Of a stretch of DNA of 64,000 nucleotides, positions 10,559 through 22,344 are shown piece by piece (within the stretch, counting starts at the first letter, position 1; every line of letters begins with the position of its first letter). The stretch is from Myrica gale. Lineage: Eukaryota > Streptophyta > Magnoliopsida > Fagales > Myricaceae. The stretch lies in assembly GCA_963930655.1 (NCBI GenBank), contig OZ005600.1:5831501-5895500 (forward strand), in the 5' to 3' direction. Under the pieces are notes generated by a model, which was not told where the DNA came from, did no database searches, and saw only the letters and a program-made list of their open reading frames with translations. The position numbers and the translations under genes were made by a program.

Positions 10559-13500
10559 TATATTTATTCCTTAATTAAGGACGATATATTACGGAAAAAT
10601 ATACTAAAAATATCTGGTTATAAATAATGTTTTTTTTAAAAAAAAAACATATAGTCAGTACAACAGTTCTCTTCATGCAGCAGAAAAAGTTGGGTTGGCA
10701 AGGTTGAACTCCCTAAATTTTGGCCAAAAAAAAGGGCAAAATAATAAAAACACTCCCTGACAGTACAGTGACAGAAACCGGAGAAAAATAAATGCGTTTA
10801 CGGTAGAAGAAAGGCCCCAAGTGGGTGTGAGCGAAACTGAGCTGGAAGTGGGCCCCGAAGAAGTGTGAGGGGGATAAAAGCTGATGGTCAGGCACGTGTA
10901 TGAGTTGGTCACCCACACCCCACACAGGCACAGACTGTGCGAGTCCTCCTTACGAGACACAGAGGGACGAGAGAGAGAGTGAATGTGCGTTGTCGTGAGC
11001 GTGATTGTCACTTTCTCTGGTCAAAGAAGTTGGAGACAGCTGCCAGATCATACCCCACCTGGCCCACCCTCCTCCCGCAGTTCTCCTTTTTCTCTGCTCT
11101 GATTCCATGCTCCTCACGTGTTCGTCCTCATCCGATGGTACAGAAATCTTACAGAATATGGGCGGGTCAAATATATCCGAGCTGGGATGTATCGTGTATC
11201 TTCTTTTGATGGTTAGTAACCTTTGGATTATTATCGTAATGCAGAAGGGATTTGTGGTAGGCCTGTCAGATCCAGTGTGAACTGTGAAGGGTCCCCTGGA
11301 TGCCCCCCAAGTTGTTCATACAACTTTTTCTTGTTACCAAAACACGCTTGTTCGTCTCTCTTATTTCGTCAATGCCATCCCCTTCGATCGCCCCAACTCC
11401 TTTGTTCGAAGCACGTGGCTCGGCCGTATTGGATCAACCAGGTTGAAAATCATTACCCCAAAACATTAACCTCCTCGCGATTATAAACCGACAACTTAAT
11501 GGTATTTGCCTTGGCGAAACAGTCCGCAAATTGTTATTTCTTCCCTTCTTATTCTTATTCTTTTAGTCAGCCTAGTCCAGAACTAGAAAACCTGGCACCC
11601 CAAAATAGTGTTCGCTGGACAATTTTATGACCAGTGACAGCCGGCAGGCAGTGTAATAGACCTGTCATCATCCCCCATAGGCCATACGGACGAGACAGAT
11701 AAATCTAGTAGCCCGTCACCTGTTGATCAGAATAGTAACTGATTGATGCGTTTTCGCGGCATGTGCAATGAGAGATTCTTGTACGTGCAGCCTTGATCAT
11801 CATGCTGAAACTATCCGATCGAAAGGGAGTCGAAGTTGCTGCATACCTGAACTTCTCAGAAGGTGAAAGAATTAATTGCCGTTCGATTTGGACATGCAAA
11901 AATTTGAGAGATCAAAAGAAGATGGACTTGTCCTGTTACGTTTAAGTACGGCTTAGCTTATACGTCGTTGTTTCTGAAGGAATTTGATTTGTCATCGTAC
12001 TGCGAGTCTGCGAGAAGATCATTTCATCCGTATCGTAGCAGGTAGAATTGATGCAACCTGCAGGGGCTTGGACACTTTTGTGCCTAAAGCACTTTAATAT
12101 GATACCCCACGAAAGAGTTAAGACGTAATATTTAGTTCACAGTAGTAATATTTTCTGTCAAATGGTGAACAGAAGAAAGCTGCACATGCATGCTACAGAT
12201 AGCCTATAAAAATACAAGTACTCGATCAATAGACTAGGGGACCAGTTCACTTCTGATTGAGTAGAGGGCGAAGCACTTACGGAATCAGTTTTGACAGGAT
12301 ATATGTCCATACATATGTGCATTAATAGAGCTTTACAGCCAATATCTCTATTCGTTGCAGCTCCAAAGTTCACTAGTTCATGTGACTTTATTCAGACATT
12401 GTCTGGACTAGCTACGATCTGTGGCTAGTTGGATTAAATTTTAGGGTTCGGAAGAGAGTTTGAATATATGTGAGGTCTCGATATTGCATGCTTAAGAAAA
12501 AGCTAGCTAGTTGTGCTGCACCATCATGATGCGGTACTGAAAAAGCATGCATTACTCTGAAATTGGTCTAACATATGGATATTTGTGCTACAATGAGTCT
12601 TTTTTTAATCGCATAATCGTACTGGTAATGCTATCCACAAAATGTCTACAGAAAAATAATTTCGTGACTGATCATGTTGAAATTACGCACGTACTTATGT
12701 TGGGTCGTGTAATTTATATGTTTGTAATCCATTCTTTCATTTTTCTAATATTTGAGAAGTTAATACGATATTCTTAATAGCCACATTAATGTAAATATAG
12801 AGTTTGTTTAAGAGAGTACTATAAGTCTACTTTTTTTCCAATGTAACTTTTAATTTAAAGCTATCGATATTGTAGTCTATTTAATCGGACTAAACAAATT
12901 AAGAGAAAAATTAAAGCGTGGATTAGCATGAATGACGTAATTTCTCCCAACCGGCATATAAATTACTATATATTATGCCCGATATAATAATTAGGGATTC
13001 TCTCATGATCTGAAGGCAAGGGTTGTTTATATATGTCTATATATATGCCACGTAAGGCTATCATGATACCAGCAAGACAATTAATTAAGTTGCAAAAGCG
13101 TTATGTTTTAAATTACGTAAGTCAGAAATCTGGATAATTTCCATTGATAATCCAGGTGAGGTGGTTGATGATGGGATATTAACAGATAATTGTAGGTTGC
13201 ATACAAATTAAGAATGTTAGTTAATTAAGAGAACAAAGTGAAGGGTGGAACGTCGTTTTCGGCATTTCTGAAACCTTACCTGCAGATCATGATGATCACC
13301 ATGCCCAGTTTGTGAAGTTATTAATAATTTAGGAGACAGATCTATGGGTAGATATATTCCTGCCCCGATCGAGATAGGCGATAAGCTGAAAATATATAAA
13401 CGAAGTTTAACTGTCTAGCAAATTATTATTGATCAAATCAGGAACACGTACAGGATGATCTCACACACATATATATATATATATATATATGCATGTCTTC

Positions 13501-14189
13501 CGCAGAGATATATAAAATCGTTCCCCCACGTCCCCTACAGAGTTGCGCGCTATCGATGTGACAAATTAATGAAAAGATATATAAGATATATATATAGAAA
13601 GAGAGTATATAATCAGCAAATTTTGTTCTTTAGTATGATTGACAAGCTGGGAAAGAGAGAGAGATCAGAGACATATATACGTACATAGAACCGACAAAAT
13701 GGCTCTTGGCTAGGCCAATGCCATGGTACCGACGGGCCACAGGCTCATCACAGTAGTACCCTACCTACATGTGTGCTTGATGTCTATGACAGGACAGTGA
13801 TGTCCCATGTTGTAGCTGCGCTGTTAATCATTTTACGTGTACAGCGTTTATCTTAATTCTTGGTAATTAATTCATGTCGTTTAGCGTCTGTTTAGTGAAC
13901 TTAGTTGTGATTTGTCTATATAGATGCTTAGGAAAAAATGTAATCTTCTGAAAATACTCTTCATTCTTCTTCCAATTTTTCCAGCAAATCCTTCTATTTT
14001 ATATAGAAGCTTCCAAAATCACGCTTGTTTTAGGACCAAAAATAATAAGGAAAAGATAGGGAAACATCATGATAATACTCACAGTATGCCCCATATTTAG
14101 TATGGACAAAAATCAAATAAGTTTTCATCAAGTTTTAAAATATTTTATTACGTACACCCTATATGTTTCAAAAATAATTAATTCTCGTC
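10559..14189. other. Large AT-rich intergenic region, no gene recognised
   Basis: No frame here resembles a known protein. The frames at 10937-11280 and 11223-11486 overlap in several registers without a family match. An (AT)n microsatellite preceded by CA repeats lies at 13463-13490. No transfer RNA, rRNA or microRNA precursor could be recognised by eye. Confidence 0.5.
13463..13490. repeat. (CA)n/(AT)n microsatellite
   Basis: A short CA run passes directly into about eleven AT units. Confidence 0.85.
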
Positions 14190-14470
14190 TTTTTGTTTGA
14201 TTTGGTCGTTAAATTGCATGTAAAATGATCAAAATGTTCCTCCAAGATAAAATTATTATAAATATTTATAAATTCATTAAAAAAATAAAAAATGATATAT
14301 AAATAAAAATTAATATTTTTCAAATAAAAATATTGAAACTTTATTTTCATTAATTAATTAATTTCTTGAATTTTATTTTATTTATTTTAAATTTTATTTT
14401 GGAGTAGCATTTCTATCAATTCACATAACTTTTCATATGACTTAACGACCAAATCAAACATAAGGCCTTG
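14190..14470. mobile_element. MITE-like inverted repeat with AT-rich core
   Basis: The left arm near 14196-14216 carries TTTGATTTGGTCGTTAA and the right arm (14440-14460) carries its exact complement. Looser symmetry runs about 70 bp inward (CTCCAAGATAAAATT against CTCCAAAATAAAATT). The core is nearly pure A and T. The outer edges and target duplication were not resolved; similarity may extend outward on both sides. Confidence 0.5.
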
Positions 14471-15071
14471 ATTGTTTGTTCTTGAAACATATGGATCGTA
14501 ATAAAATATTTTAGAATTTGAGAGAAGCTGATTGATTTTTACCAATAACATGTGGGACATACTATGATATTTCCTCAAAAAGATATTATAGATGGAAAAA
14601 CTATCTTGAAAAACTTGCCAAGAGGAGCTTATATGATCATGTAAAGAAAGAGTCTATAAAATAGAAGTGATGCGGGAAAATCACAGGTGCTTATCCAACA
14701 TTGATCGAGTAATTAGAACATAGTTCTATATTAATTTTATTGACATAGTTGACACAAAATCTATATTAATTTAGCGATTTAATAAATAAGCCTACATTAT
14801 TAATGTAGCCACATATGAGTTTTCAGATGGAATATCATAGAGCAATATTACTTCTATAATATATTCTGAAACATAAATAAGTCAACATAGGACAAAATCA
14901 AAAAGTATATCTGAATAGATCCTACTCTTTATTAGTTTTTTAAAAAATATATATATTTTTTAGAGTAGGGACGACATAGGCACGAGATTAAATACGATGT
15001 ACTGACCCATTATTTAGAACTTTGTAGAAAACGAAAAAGACCACATTAATACAAACAATACTCTTTAATCA

Positions 15072-15128
15072 AAATGTAGAGACATTATTTATTTATTTAT
15101 TTTCTTGGCAATAAATGTAGAGACATTA
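15072..15128 (-). mobile_element. Tiny T-headed insertion with 16-bp target duplication
   Basis: The 16-mer AAATGTAGAGACATTA occurs perfectly at 15072-15087 and 15113-15128. The 25 bp between are T-rich. Reversed, they begin ATTGCCAAGAAAATAAATA and end in an A-rich tail. The CCAAGAAAA part also forms the 9715-9727 insert, so both may be 3' ends of one retroposon family in opposite orientations. Confidence 0.55.
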
Positions 15129-16032
15129 ATTTATAAAAGAATATGGTCCCTAGCTATGTTGAGGTGACCTAATTGAGATCAAAGAGATATCTACTAGTAC
15201 TGAATATGATTTCCTAGCCATACAGTCGCATTAGGGTGGTTGACCGTTGACTTTCCTGTTATTTTTCCTTCCCTCCGTTTCCGTATTTTCCCGTTCCGTT
15301 TCTGCCACTAGGGCAGAGCTGTTTTCCATGGTACGTTACGTAGTTGTCAGAAGATTGCCAGGGCAAATTAGTCACCCGGAGCTTCACTTAAAAATAACCA
15401 AAGCATAGCCATGAGGGACATAATAATACTACAAAAACCCACTCCCACGCCCATCATTGCGCGTGGGTTTCGCACTTTAATGAATAATACAAGGGTAATC
15501 ATATTCGCGTGGCAACCACACGTTATAATGGCGCGTGAGAGAGTGATTTTACAAAATAATGCAAGGAGGTGGGGGCTGCTGTGTATATAATTCATGTCCG
15601 TATTATGAGAGGGCCTTTCCTCTTTCTAACTTTTGCTTTCTCTTCCCTCCCATTTCTACCTGTCTCCCTCTCCCTCTCCCTCTCCCTCTCCCTCTCTTTT
15701 GATCTCTGACCTAATTGTCTCTCTTATCGACACCATTACCACCGCACGGTCCACACCAACGAATTCACCTCCAAATCTTCAGAAAGATCCATCTAGGTTT
15801 AGTGGGTCTTCCTCGTCAATCTTGTACCACACACCACCTAGGTAGATAGATCCATTTTTGTGCCACAGTACTGCTACATAGGACTCATTGATTGACACAA
15901 GCACACACGCAAGCACGCAGAGTACAGGTAAGTTTTGCTGACTTCGGAAGGTGAAATATCGAGAAAGCAGAAGAGGAGGAAGGGGTTCTATAAGAGATAG
16001 AGAGAATTTTGAGAAGTGACTTTCGCGCAAAG
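15129..16032 (+). promoter_or_regulatory. Promoter and 5' leader region of the RRM gene
   Basis: A TATA-like GTGTATATAAT lies at about 15581-15591. Pyrimidine-rich leader DNA follows, with five or six CTCCCT units at about 15663-15697. The ATG at 16033 lies about 440 bp after the TATA-like site, so the leader would be long unless transcription starts later. A good donor sequence (CAGGTAAGT) at about 15925 has no acceptor far enough away before the ATG that I could pick. Confidence 0.4.
15663..15697 (+). repeat. CTCCCT hexanucleotide tandem repeat
   Basis: Five to six units of CTCCCT in the probable 5' leader of the RRM gene. Confidence 0.85.
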
Positions 16033-17117
16033 ATGACTCCAGCTAATTTGGCAGGGCAGTTCGGCGATACCACTTACACCAAGGTGTTTGTTGGAGGGTT
16101 GGCTTGGGAGACCCAGAAGGAGACCATGAAGAAATACTTCGAACAGTTTGGTGAGATCTTGGAGGCTGTTGTCATCACCGACAAGGGCACTGGAAGATCC
16201 AAGGGCTATGGATTTGTATGATATGCTTCTTCTCTTTTATAATCTTTTAATTTCTCTCACATTTCCTTGCACATGGATCGCGGAACTCGTCTCATTCTTC
16301 TATGCTGTATAGTACCTTGGTCCTCTTTATCAGTAAATCTTAAAGCAAAAGAAAGATCTCGTAATGAGTTTCTCAACCTAATGGAATTACAAACAAGCAA
16401 GAAAAGATTTTATCTGTGGTTAAGATTTTTATCATTCTGGTGAGACAGAATTATCTATATTTCTATTTCAGGTAACCTTTTGTGAACCCGATGCCGCCAT
16501 GAGAGCTTGTGTTGATGCTGCTCCTGTGATAGATGGTAGGAGGGCCAATTGCAATCTTGCTTCTTTGGGTGTTCAGAGATCCAAACCTTCAACACCAAAG
16601 AATGGTATACCACTTTTTCTTTTCTTTTCTTTTCTGTTTGAACAGTACTTCTCTCTCCTGAATTAGGTTTTGGGTGATTTGATGTATCAGATCTGGAAAT
16701 AGTTCCAGGAAATCTTGTCTTACTTGTAGATATGATATGGATTTCACATCTCTTAGCACCATTATTCGTTGACGCTGCAAACAAGCTTAGTTGTTATGGA
16801 TATTCCTATCTAATTATTGGTATTAAATTAATTAATGTCATCTAGTGATCGGCCATCCGAAAATATTCTTGTTTTAGAACACTCAAGAGATTGTCAAATG
16901 CAGCGTGAATATTCTTACACATGGAAAAGTTCTATATTCTGCCTGCCTTCGATGGAAGAATTCCTGTACGCGCGTTTCAGTACAGAAATAGATGAAGAAA
17001 CTGGTCTTCCACGACACGCAAGCACCCCAGACCCAGTCCACTTTGTGTAATAATTAGCCATACAAAACAATTTATACTACCGTATGTAATGCATATTCAT
17101 GCTGACATAAACTCTCC

Positions 17118-17154
<37 letters not shown>

Positions 17155-17588
17155 CACATACATATTCTCTTTCCATGCTCTTCTTCTTGTCCTTTTAAAC
17201 GTGGTATAGGTTTTCAAAAGAGTTCATTGTTATTGTTATCATTAATGGCGATTTTTTTTCAGAAAAATGGATGGATGTATTGACTTTGTCTAATGAATTG
17301 GACAGGAGGAGCAGGCAGGAACTTTAAGGTAATGGGCTCTTTTCAGACGGGGTTTGGAGGGGGAGTGGGAACAGCTTTTCCTTCAGCAGCAACCTTCCCT
17401 CATTATGCCATCCAGCAAGGGATACCTTATAATCTTTATGGGTATGAATATGCTTTTCATTTTGTACCTCTTCTCTCTTAAAACATGGGAAGCTGCATGC
17501 ACGTGCATTGCCAACCTATGCAGACCCACCCAACCAGCTGATCATTAAACTAGGCCTAAATCGATCACGCGAGCTATACACTCTCATA

Positions 17589-17619
<31 letters not shown>

Positions 17620-19624
17620 CAGACTTACATGTTCACTTGTTCGTACTTTACCATTATCATGGTCCCTCTTGCAATCCTAGAGCACACATGCATGCATGTT
17701 CCCAGTTTATGTTGGAATTTTAATTTGAGTTTCTTATTTCACAAGCTTCACATTCTAACATGTCTCTTCTCTCTTTTTAATCGGTACTTCAGGTACTCTC
17801 CATACTCGCCGGATTACACTTACCCTACGGTTTGTACAAATTTCACCCTTTTCTCCTTTGCTTTTTTATTTTTTTTTTGGCCAATTTTTCTCTTACTTCT
17901 TAGGATGCTTCTTAAAGCATACTCTTTAGGAGACAATGACTTTCCAACTTCATAACACGCAACCAACAACACATATTTTGGGATTTCAAAAACCAATAAG
18001 GCATGCTAATATCTATAGGCTTCTAAGATGCCTGATCTGGCCGAAATGGTCAAACATTTTCAGCCAATAGGAAAAATTTCCTGTGAGTAGATTTTACGCT
18101 AATTTCTAGAATATTCTTTAAGCCTTTGGAATAAGTATTCACAACAGCTAATTAATACTATATATCTTTCAAGCTCAATAAAAATAAAAAATACCGATTC
18201 AGCCCATAATTGGTGACGCTTAATTAGGGATTCCAATCGGTTAGGTTCAGCATCAATAAATTCCATCCATCAGTGATCCCAAGGTTTACTATATCACCCA
18301 GTTGCCACCATTTCCTGCAACAGGTTTCGAATATCGATTAGCATATCTTTAAACTTTCTTATTTCTTAATGAAGAATAATCTCTTACTTAAGTTCTCTGC
18401 TTTCATAATGTCCCAGTACTCCTTAGTAGCTGATCTGATCAAACACGTAGCTATCAACACACACACAGAGATCGATACCCTGGCCTATAGGTAGATATAT
18501 GTACTGTTCTCGAACAATAATTAGCTTTACTTCCTTTTTTCCGTATGCGATATTGAATAATAACGAAAAAGAGATCACTTGAGAAAATGGGACACTAATC
18601 ACTCACAAACGCTAGCTGCAGTACTATTATATCTATGACTGCGACTCACAGAAAGCGGGCATCAACGTGTCATCACTACAGTTAACAAAAGTATGAAGGA
18701 AACATCGATCAAAGCGGCGGCCTTGGCCAATTATCTTTTCTGTCTTCTTTATGCATCTTAAATAAGAGATTTGTGGACCTGATCATCATGTGGTCCACCA
18801 TCTCAGCTAAAGCTTTCACGGTCTTCTAAAAGTCCAGTGTGCAGTACTGAACCCCTTAATTATTTTTCCTCAATGCCAGGTACGTTGAGTACTGGGCAGT
18901 AAAACATAGGCAAGCAAGTTAAACTTGGACTGTCTACCTTGTACCTTGCTAGCTAACAACCAGACATATAATAACCTCCAAGGCGGTACTGTCCAAAATG
19001 AAAAACCGAAAAACTAAGCCTAAAAGACGCAATTTGAAATTTAACTTCATGTCTACGAACGGCAAACGCAAGCAAATTGTCTTGGAATTTGCATGTGTAT
19101 GTTATGCCTAAGTACACATGATGTCTCCAAATGTGACTCGTCTTTGGACCCTTAATTTTTGCATGCAATAACCACATCGCAGTTCACATTTCACTAGGCA
19201 ATTAACGTCATATATAAGCCGAAAACTGCATGCTATTCTTACTTACGAGAAAAACTAACTAGCTAGGTTGGAATTTTGTGATGGAGCAGAGCTACTACAA
19301 CGTGTATGGAGGGGCAACAACTCAATTTCCCATGTACGGAACCGGGCCAGGCGGGGTGATCACCGGAGCGGGGGCGGCAGCTTTCTACCCGTATCTCCAG
19401 TTTGGGGAAGGGAGTGGTGGAGCAGCCACTGGCTACACTTCTGGACAGGGTTATGGCGTCAATTACCCCCACCACATGTTTCAGTATCCGCCCATCAACT
19501 CTACTGGGGGGACGTACCCGCAGCACTATGGTGCACCCATGTCTCTTGCAACCTCTCCTGCCTTGCAATCAGGTTTGTACTTCATAAACAGTTTGCTTTT
19601 TGGATTGGTATCTGTTAATTTTCG

Positions 19625-19662
<38 letters not shown>

Positions 19663-19927
19663 AACAAAATCGTAAAAGTGAAGGCAAAACCATATTTCAT
19701 CCATGTTAATTTTCGAAAGCTTCAACCTGCTGCCTGAAGTTCCTACGTACTTAAAATGGGTTTTATTTATATACCAAACTAAAGCTCAATTTGAATAGAT
19801 TCTTTACGTCGAACTACACTTAAAATGGTTGTTCTTTCAAATTAATCTTGATTTTCTATTTCTTTGTCCTAATTTCAAAGAGTTACTAACATCTTTGACA
19901 GTGTGCTTTGCTGTGCCTCAGGCGTGA
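16033..19927 (+). CDS. RRM RNA-binding protein, ARP1-like, six exons
   Basis: An RNA-binding protein with one RRM and a Gly/Tyr/Pro-rich tail, of the plant family annotated as probable RNA-binding protein ARP1. Exons: 16033-16215, 16472-16604, 17306-17441, 17793-17829, 19290-19572, 19902-19927. They join in frame to 265 residues. RNP2 is VFVGGL (18-23) and RNP1 is KGYGFVTF (57-64), split by intron 1. The tail carries [51 protein letters not shown] and a final VCFAVPQA, all family hallmarks. Exon 4 has only 37 bp and exon 6 only 26 bp. Intron 4 is about 1.46 kb. The start is the ATG at 16033, because the frame upstream only opens at a non-ATG codon. The RNA target is unknown. It probably acts in nuclear RNA processing or cytosolic mRNA control. 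Confidence 0.92.
17119..17158 (+). repeat. (TA)n followed by (CA)n microsatellite in intron 2 of the RRM gene
   Basis: About thirteen TA units followed by about seven CA units, inside the intron between exons 2 and 3. Confidence 0.85.
19628..19659 (+). repeat. (AT)n microsatellite in the last intron of the RRM gene
   Basis: About sixteen AT units between exons 5 and 6. Confidence 0.85.
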
Positions 19928-20075
19928 CCATGGCCCTTCATGCACCAATTCTTCATCGCTAGTGATTCATGATCTCAATCTAGCTACATCAAACTTCTCA
20001 GCTGCTTCTTGAAGTCTTGATTCGACCTTCGGCCTAACCATGGTTCTCTCTGTCACTCTGTCAGTGTCTTAACAC

Positions 20076-20940
20076 AAAAAGCCCATTCATGTCATTTGGG
20101 CTTTTGCACACATATAATGGCCCCAAATAAGGGCCGAATATCCCCTCTGGAATTGGAGGGTCATGCATTTTTCCCCCTTTGCATCTTTGTGAAAAAAGAA
20201 AGGGTTCCTCGAAGAGAACCAAAGCATGTGTAACCACCAACTCTCAAGCTATTGGAAATAGCTTACAAGTTGGAAAATAGTTTTTGAAATCCTTGGCCCT
20301 GGAAAGGCCGAGTAAAAAAGAAACTACGTTTTTTTTAAACTTTAGCCCAGGAAAGGCTAAGCAAAAAAAAAACACATGATGGTTTGCAAAAATTGTAAAT
20401 TTTCGAAACTCATAAAGCGAACCCCCTCACTTATGGAAATTTAAGTTTTGGAATGGCTAATCCCTCCAACTTAAGCTAATCACCTCTAAGGAAAGAGGCA
20501 GTTTTAGCAAAACTTACGGGCTCATGGAAATAGCCCCCAGCTTTTTTGTCTATTAACGAATCTAGCTAGCTAGTCTTGGGATATTAGATCTAGGACCAGT
20601 CATGTTTTAAAAGTGCTTTTATCAACTTCACTGCAACTTTTGAAATAGTGTCTGATCAACCATCTTCCCTTAGGGTAAGGGGAGGCAATTGACAAACTCT
20701 TGTTTTTTCACTTTGTAAATTCATTGTGGCTAAACACAGGGAGTTTTAGCCCCATTGTAACTCAACTTTAGGAGGGATAGTGTCTGGTTTAGTGCATTTA
20801 GCTTTTGGTATATTTCATCATCATTTTTGAGAGCTCCATCTATGGATGTGGAGCTAGCTCAAATATCTGCATGTAACCCGGGGAGATATTTGGGTTCCCT
20901 TGGGTTATTCTCCACTAACCCCCACCAACCATGGTTAGGA
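20076..20940. other. Serial hairpin region downstream of the RRM gene
   Basis: A non-coding stretch packed with short inverted repeats. Examples, all perfect: AAAAGCCCA (20077-20085) with TGGGCTTTT (20097-20105); AAGCTATT (20246) with AATAGCTT (20257) around GGA; CCTCT with AGAGG (20483-20498); AGTTTT with AAAACT (20500-20514); GGGCT with AGCCC (20518-20536); TAAAAG with CTTTTA (20608-20621); CCCTTA with TAAGGG near 20665-20680; CAAATATCT with AGATATTTG (about 20859-20891). Near-perfect ones include CTTGGCC with GGCCGAG (20292-20312) and TTAGCC with GGCTAA (20342-20360). At least five loops contain GGAA. The region starts 150 bp after the RRM stop and could lie in its 3' UTR, in a separate RNA or in an unknown repeat. 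No coding frame is present. Confidence 0.55.
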
Positions 20941-22344
20941 CTTAGGTCAGGCGCCCTTGTCACCCTCTCTCTCTCTCATATCATCATCGGTCATCAACAG
21001 CATCATCACCACCGACCACTCTCTCTCTCTCTCTCTCACTCTCGCCCTTTCCGTCAACAAGTTTACTTGGAGATGGAACTTGATACTCTTTAATTATCTG
21101 TATAAGCCTATGGATTGGATTGTAATTAGGGATGCTACTTAGGACCACTAAGATCCATTCTTCATCCATGCATGTTGAGAATGGATATGATACTTAATTC
21201 TCCTATATATGCTTTTCATTTGAGACTACTGTTATGCATAATTACTTCTGCCAAGTGCTTGATATCTGTCCATGCCAGTGCTAATCAATTCTGAATTTTC
21301 CCAAAGTCGGAAATCTTGTCCTGGTTTCAACTGCCAATTTCTTTTTCTTTTTTTTGTTCTTTTTACTAGTTAAGTTGCTACGTACGTACGCAAATATGCC
21401 TGAGAATTATCTCAAGTTCCCAATTGGGTGAGTGAATTTGTTTTCTTTTACCCCTCGTTAACAAACTGCTTCATGTAAAAGAAAGTAATCCACGAAATAG
21501 GAGGAAAAGTTATAGCGATCATTGTTAGCAAAGATTAAAAAAGAAAGCAATCCATGTTTAATTAGTAGCCGAAGTGACATTAATGTGCCCCATGTGTTAT
21601 AAATGGAGTACAAAAAGAAAAGTAAAGAAAAACTCACCTGCTTTTATTTTCTACCCAGTGAGGAAAATAAAGTGGCATACTCGGGTGAGATGAAGCCCAA
21701 CACATATAACACAAAAAAAGCTTTTCAAAAAATTGGAAATATAAATAAAGCTGTAAACGAGAGAAGTTGAACGACGTCGCAGCACGAAGTTTTGTAAAAT
21801 GTTGTACCATGGATATTGATGGAACTGTACAGTATTACACATTTTGTGTATCATGCATGGATAATATAAATATAAAAAGTACAATTCTAAAACACGAATC
21901 CAGTACAACAAGATTTCAATATGATAAATATATCATATTACACGTACGGTACACAGAGACGTCGTAGATGCAAGAAGACTTGACAGAATAGGCAAAAATG
22001 GACGTAATAGTTTTCGCATCGATGTCAAAGACGACCTCTCCGTTTGACGGGATAGGCTAAAGTTGACGCCAGGACCAAGAAAAAAAAAAAGAGGAAAAAA
22101 GGGCACAAGTTTTATCAAACATAAACAGACGTTAGACGCGAATAGTTGCCTACACCACTAATCGAACAGGCTCAGACCTTTCACGTTACTCTGCAAGCGA
22201 GAAAAACGAAGAAGTATGGGATTGAATTATTCAATTTCCAAGGCCTTCGAGAAGGAATATTAGCAACGCTTTTCAAGTTTAAATATTTCGAATCCTCAAA
22301 ATTCACAATCAAAATTCCGGTTCTCGATACACAACCCGAAGGAT
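20941..22344. other. Intergenic spacer between the hairpin region and VPS52
   Basis: CT microsatellites at about 20964-20978 and 21019-21042, then AT-rich spacer. The right part is probably VPS52 3' UTR. No gene was seen. Confidence 0.5.

Noticed and set aside
16009-16032. Upstream non-ATG start for the RRM protein
   Set aside because: Family proteins start MTP or similar; the ATG at 16033 is in frame and well placed.
22076-22091. CCAAGAAAAAAAAAAG, similar to the tiny A-tailed inserts
   Set aside because: No flanking direct repeat could be found, so it is not evidence of an insertion.
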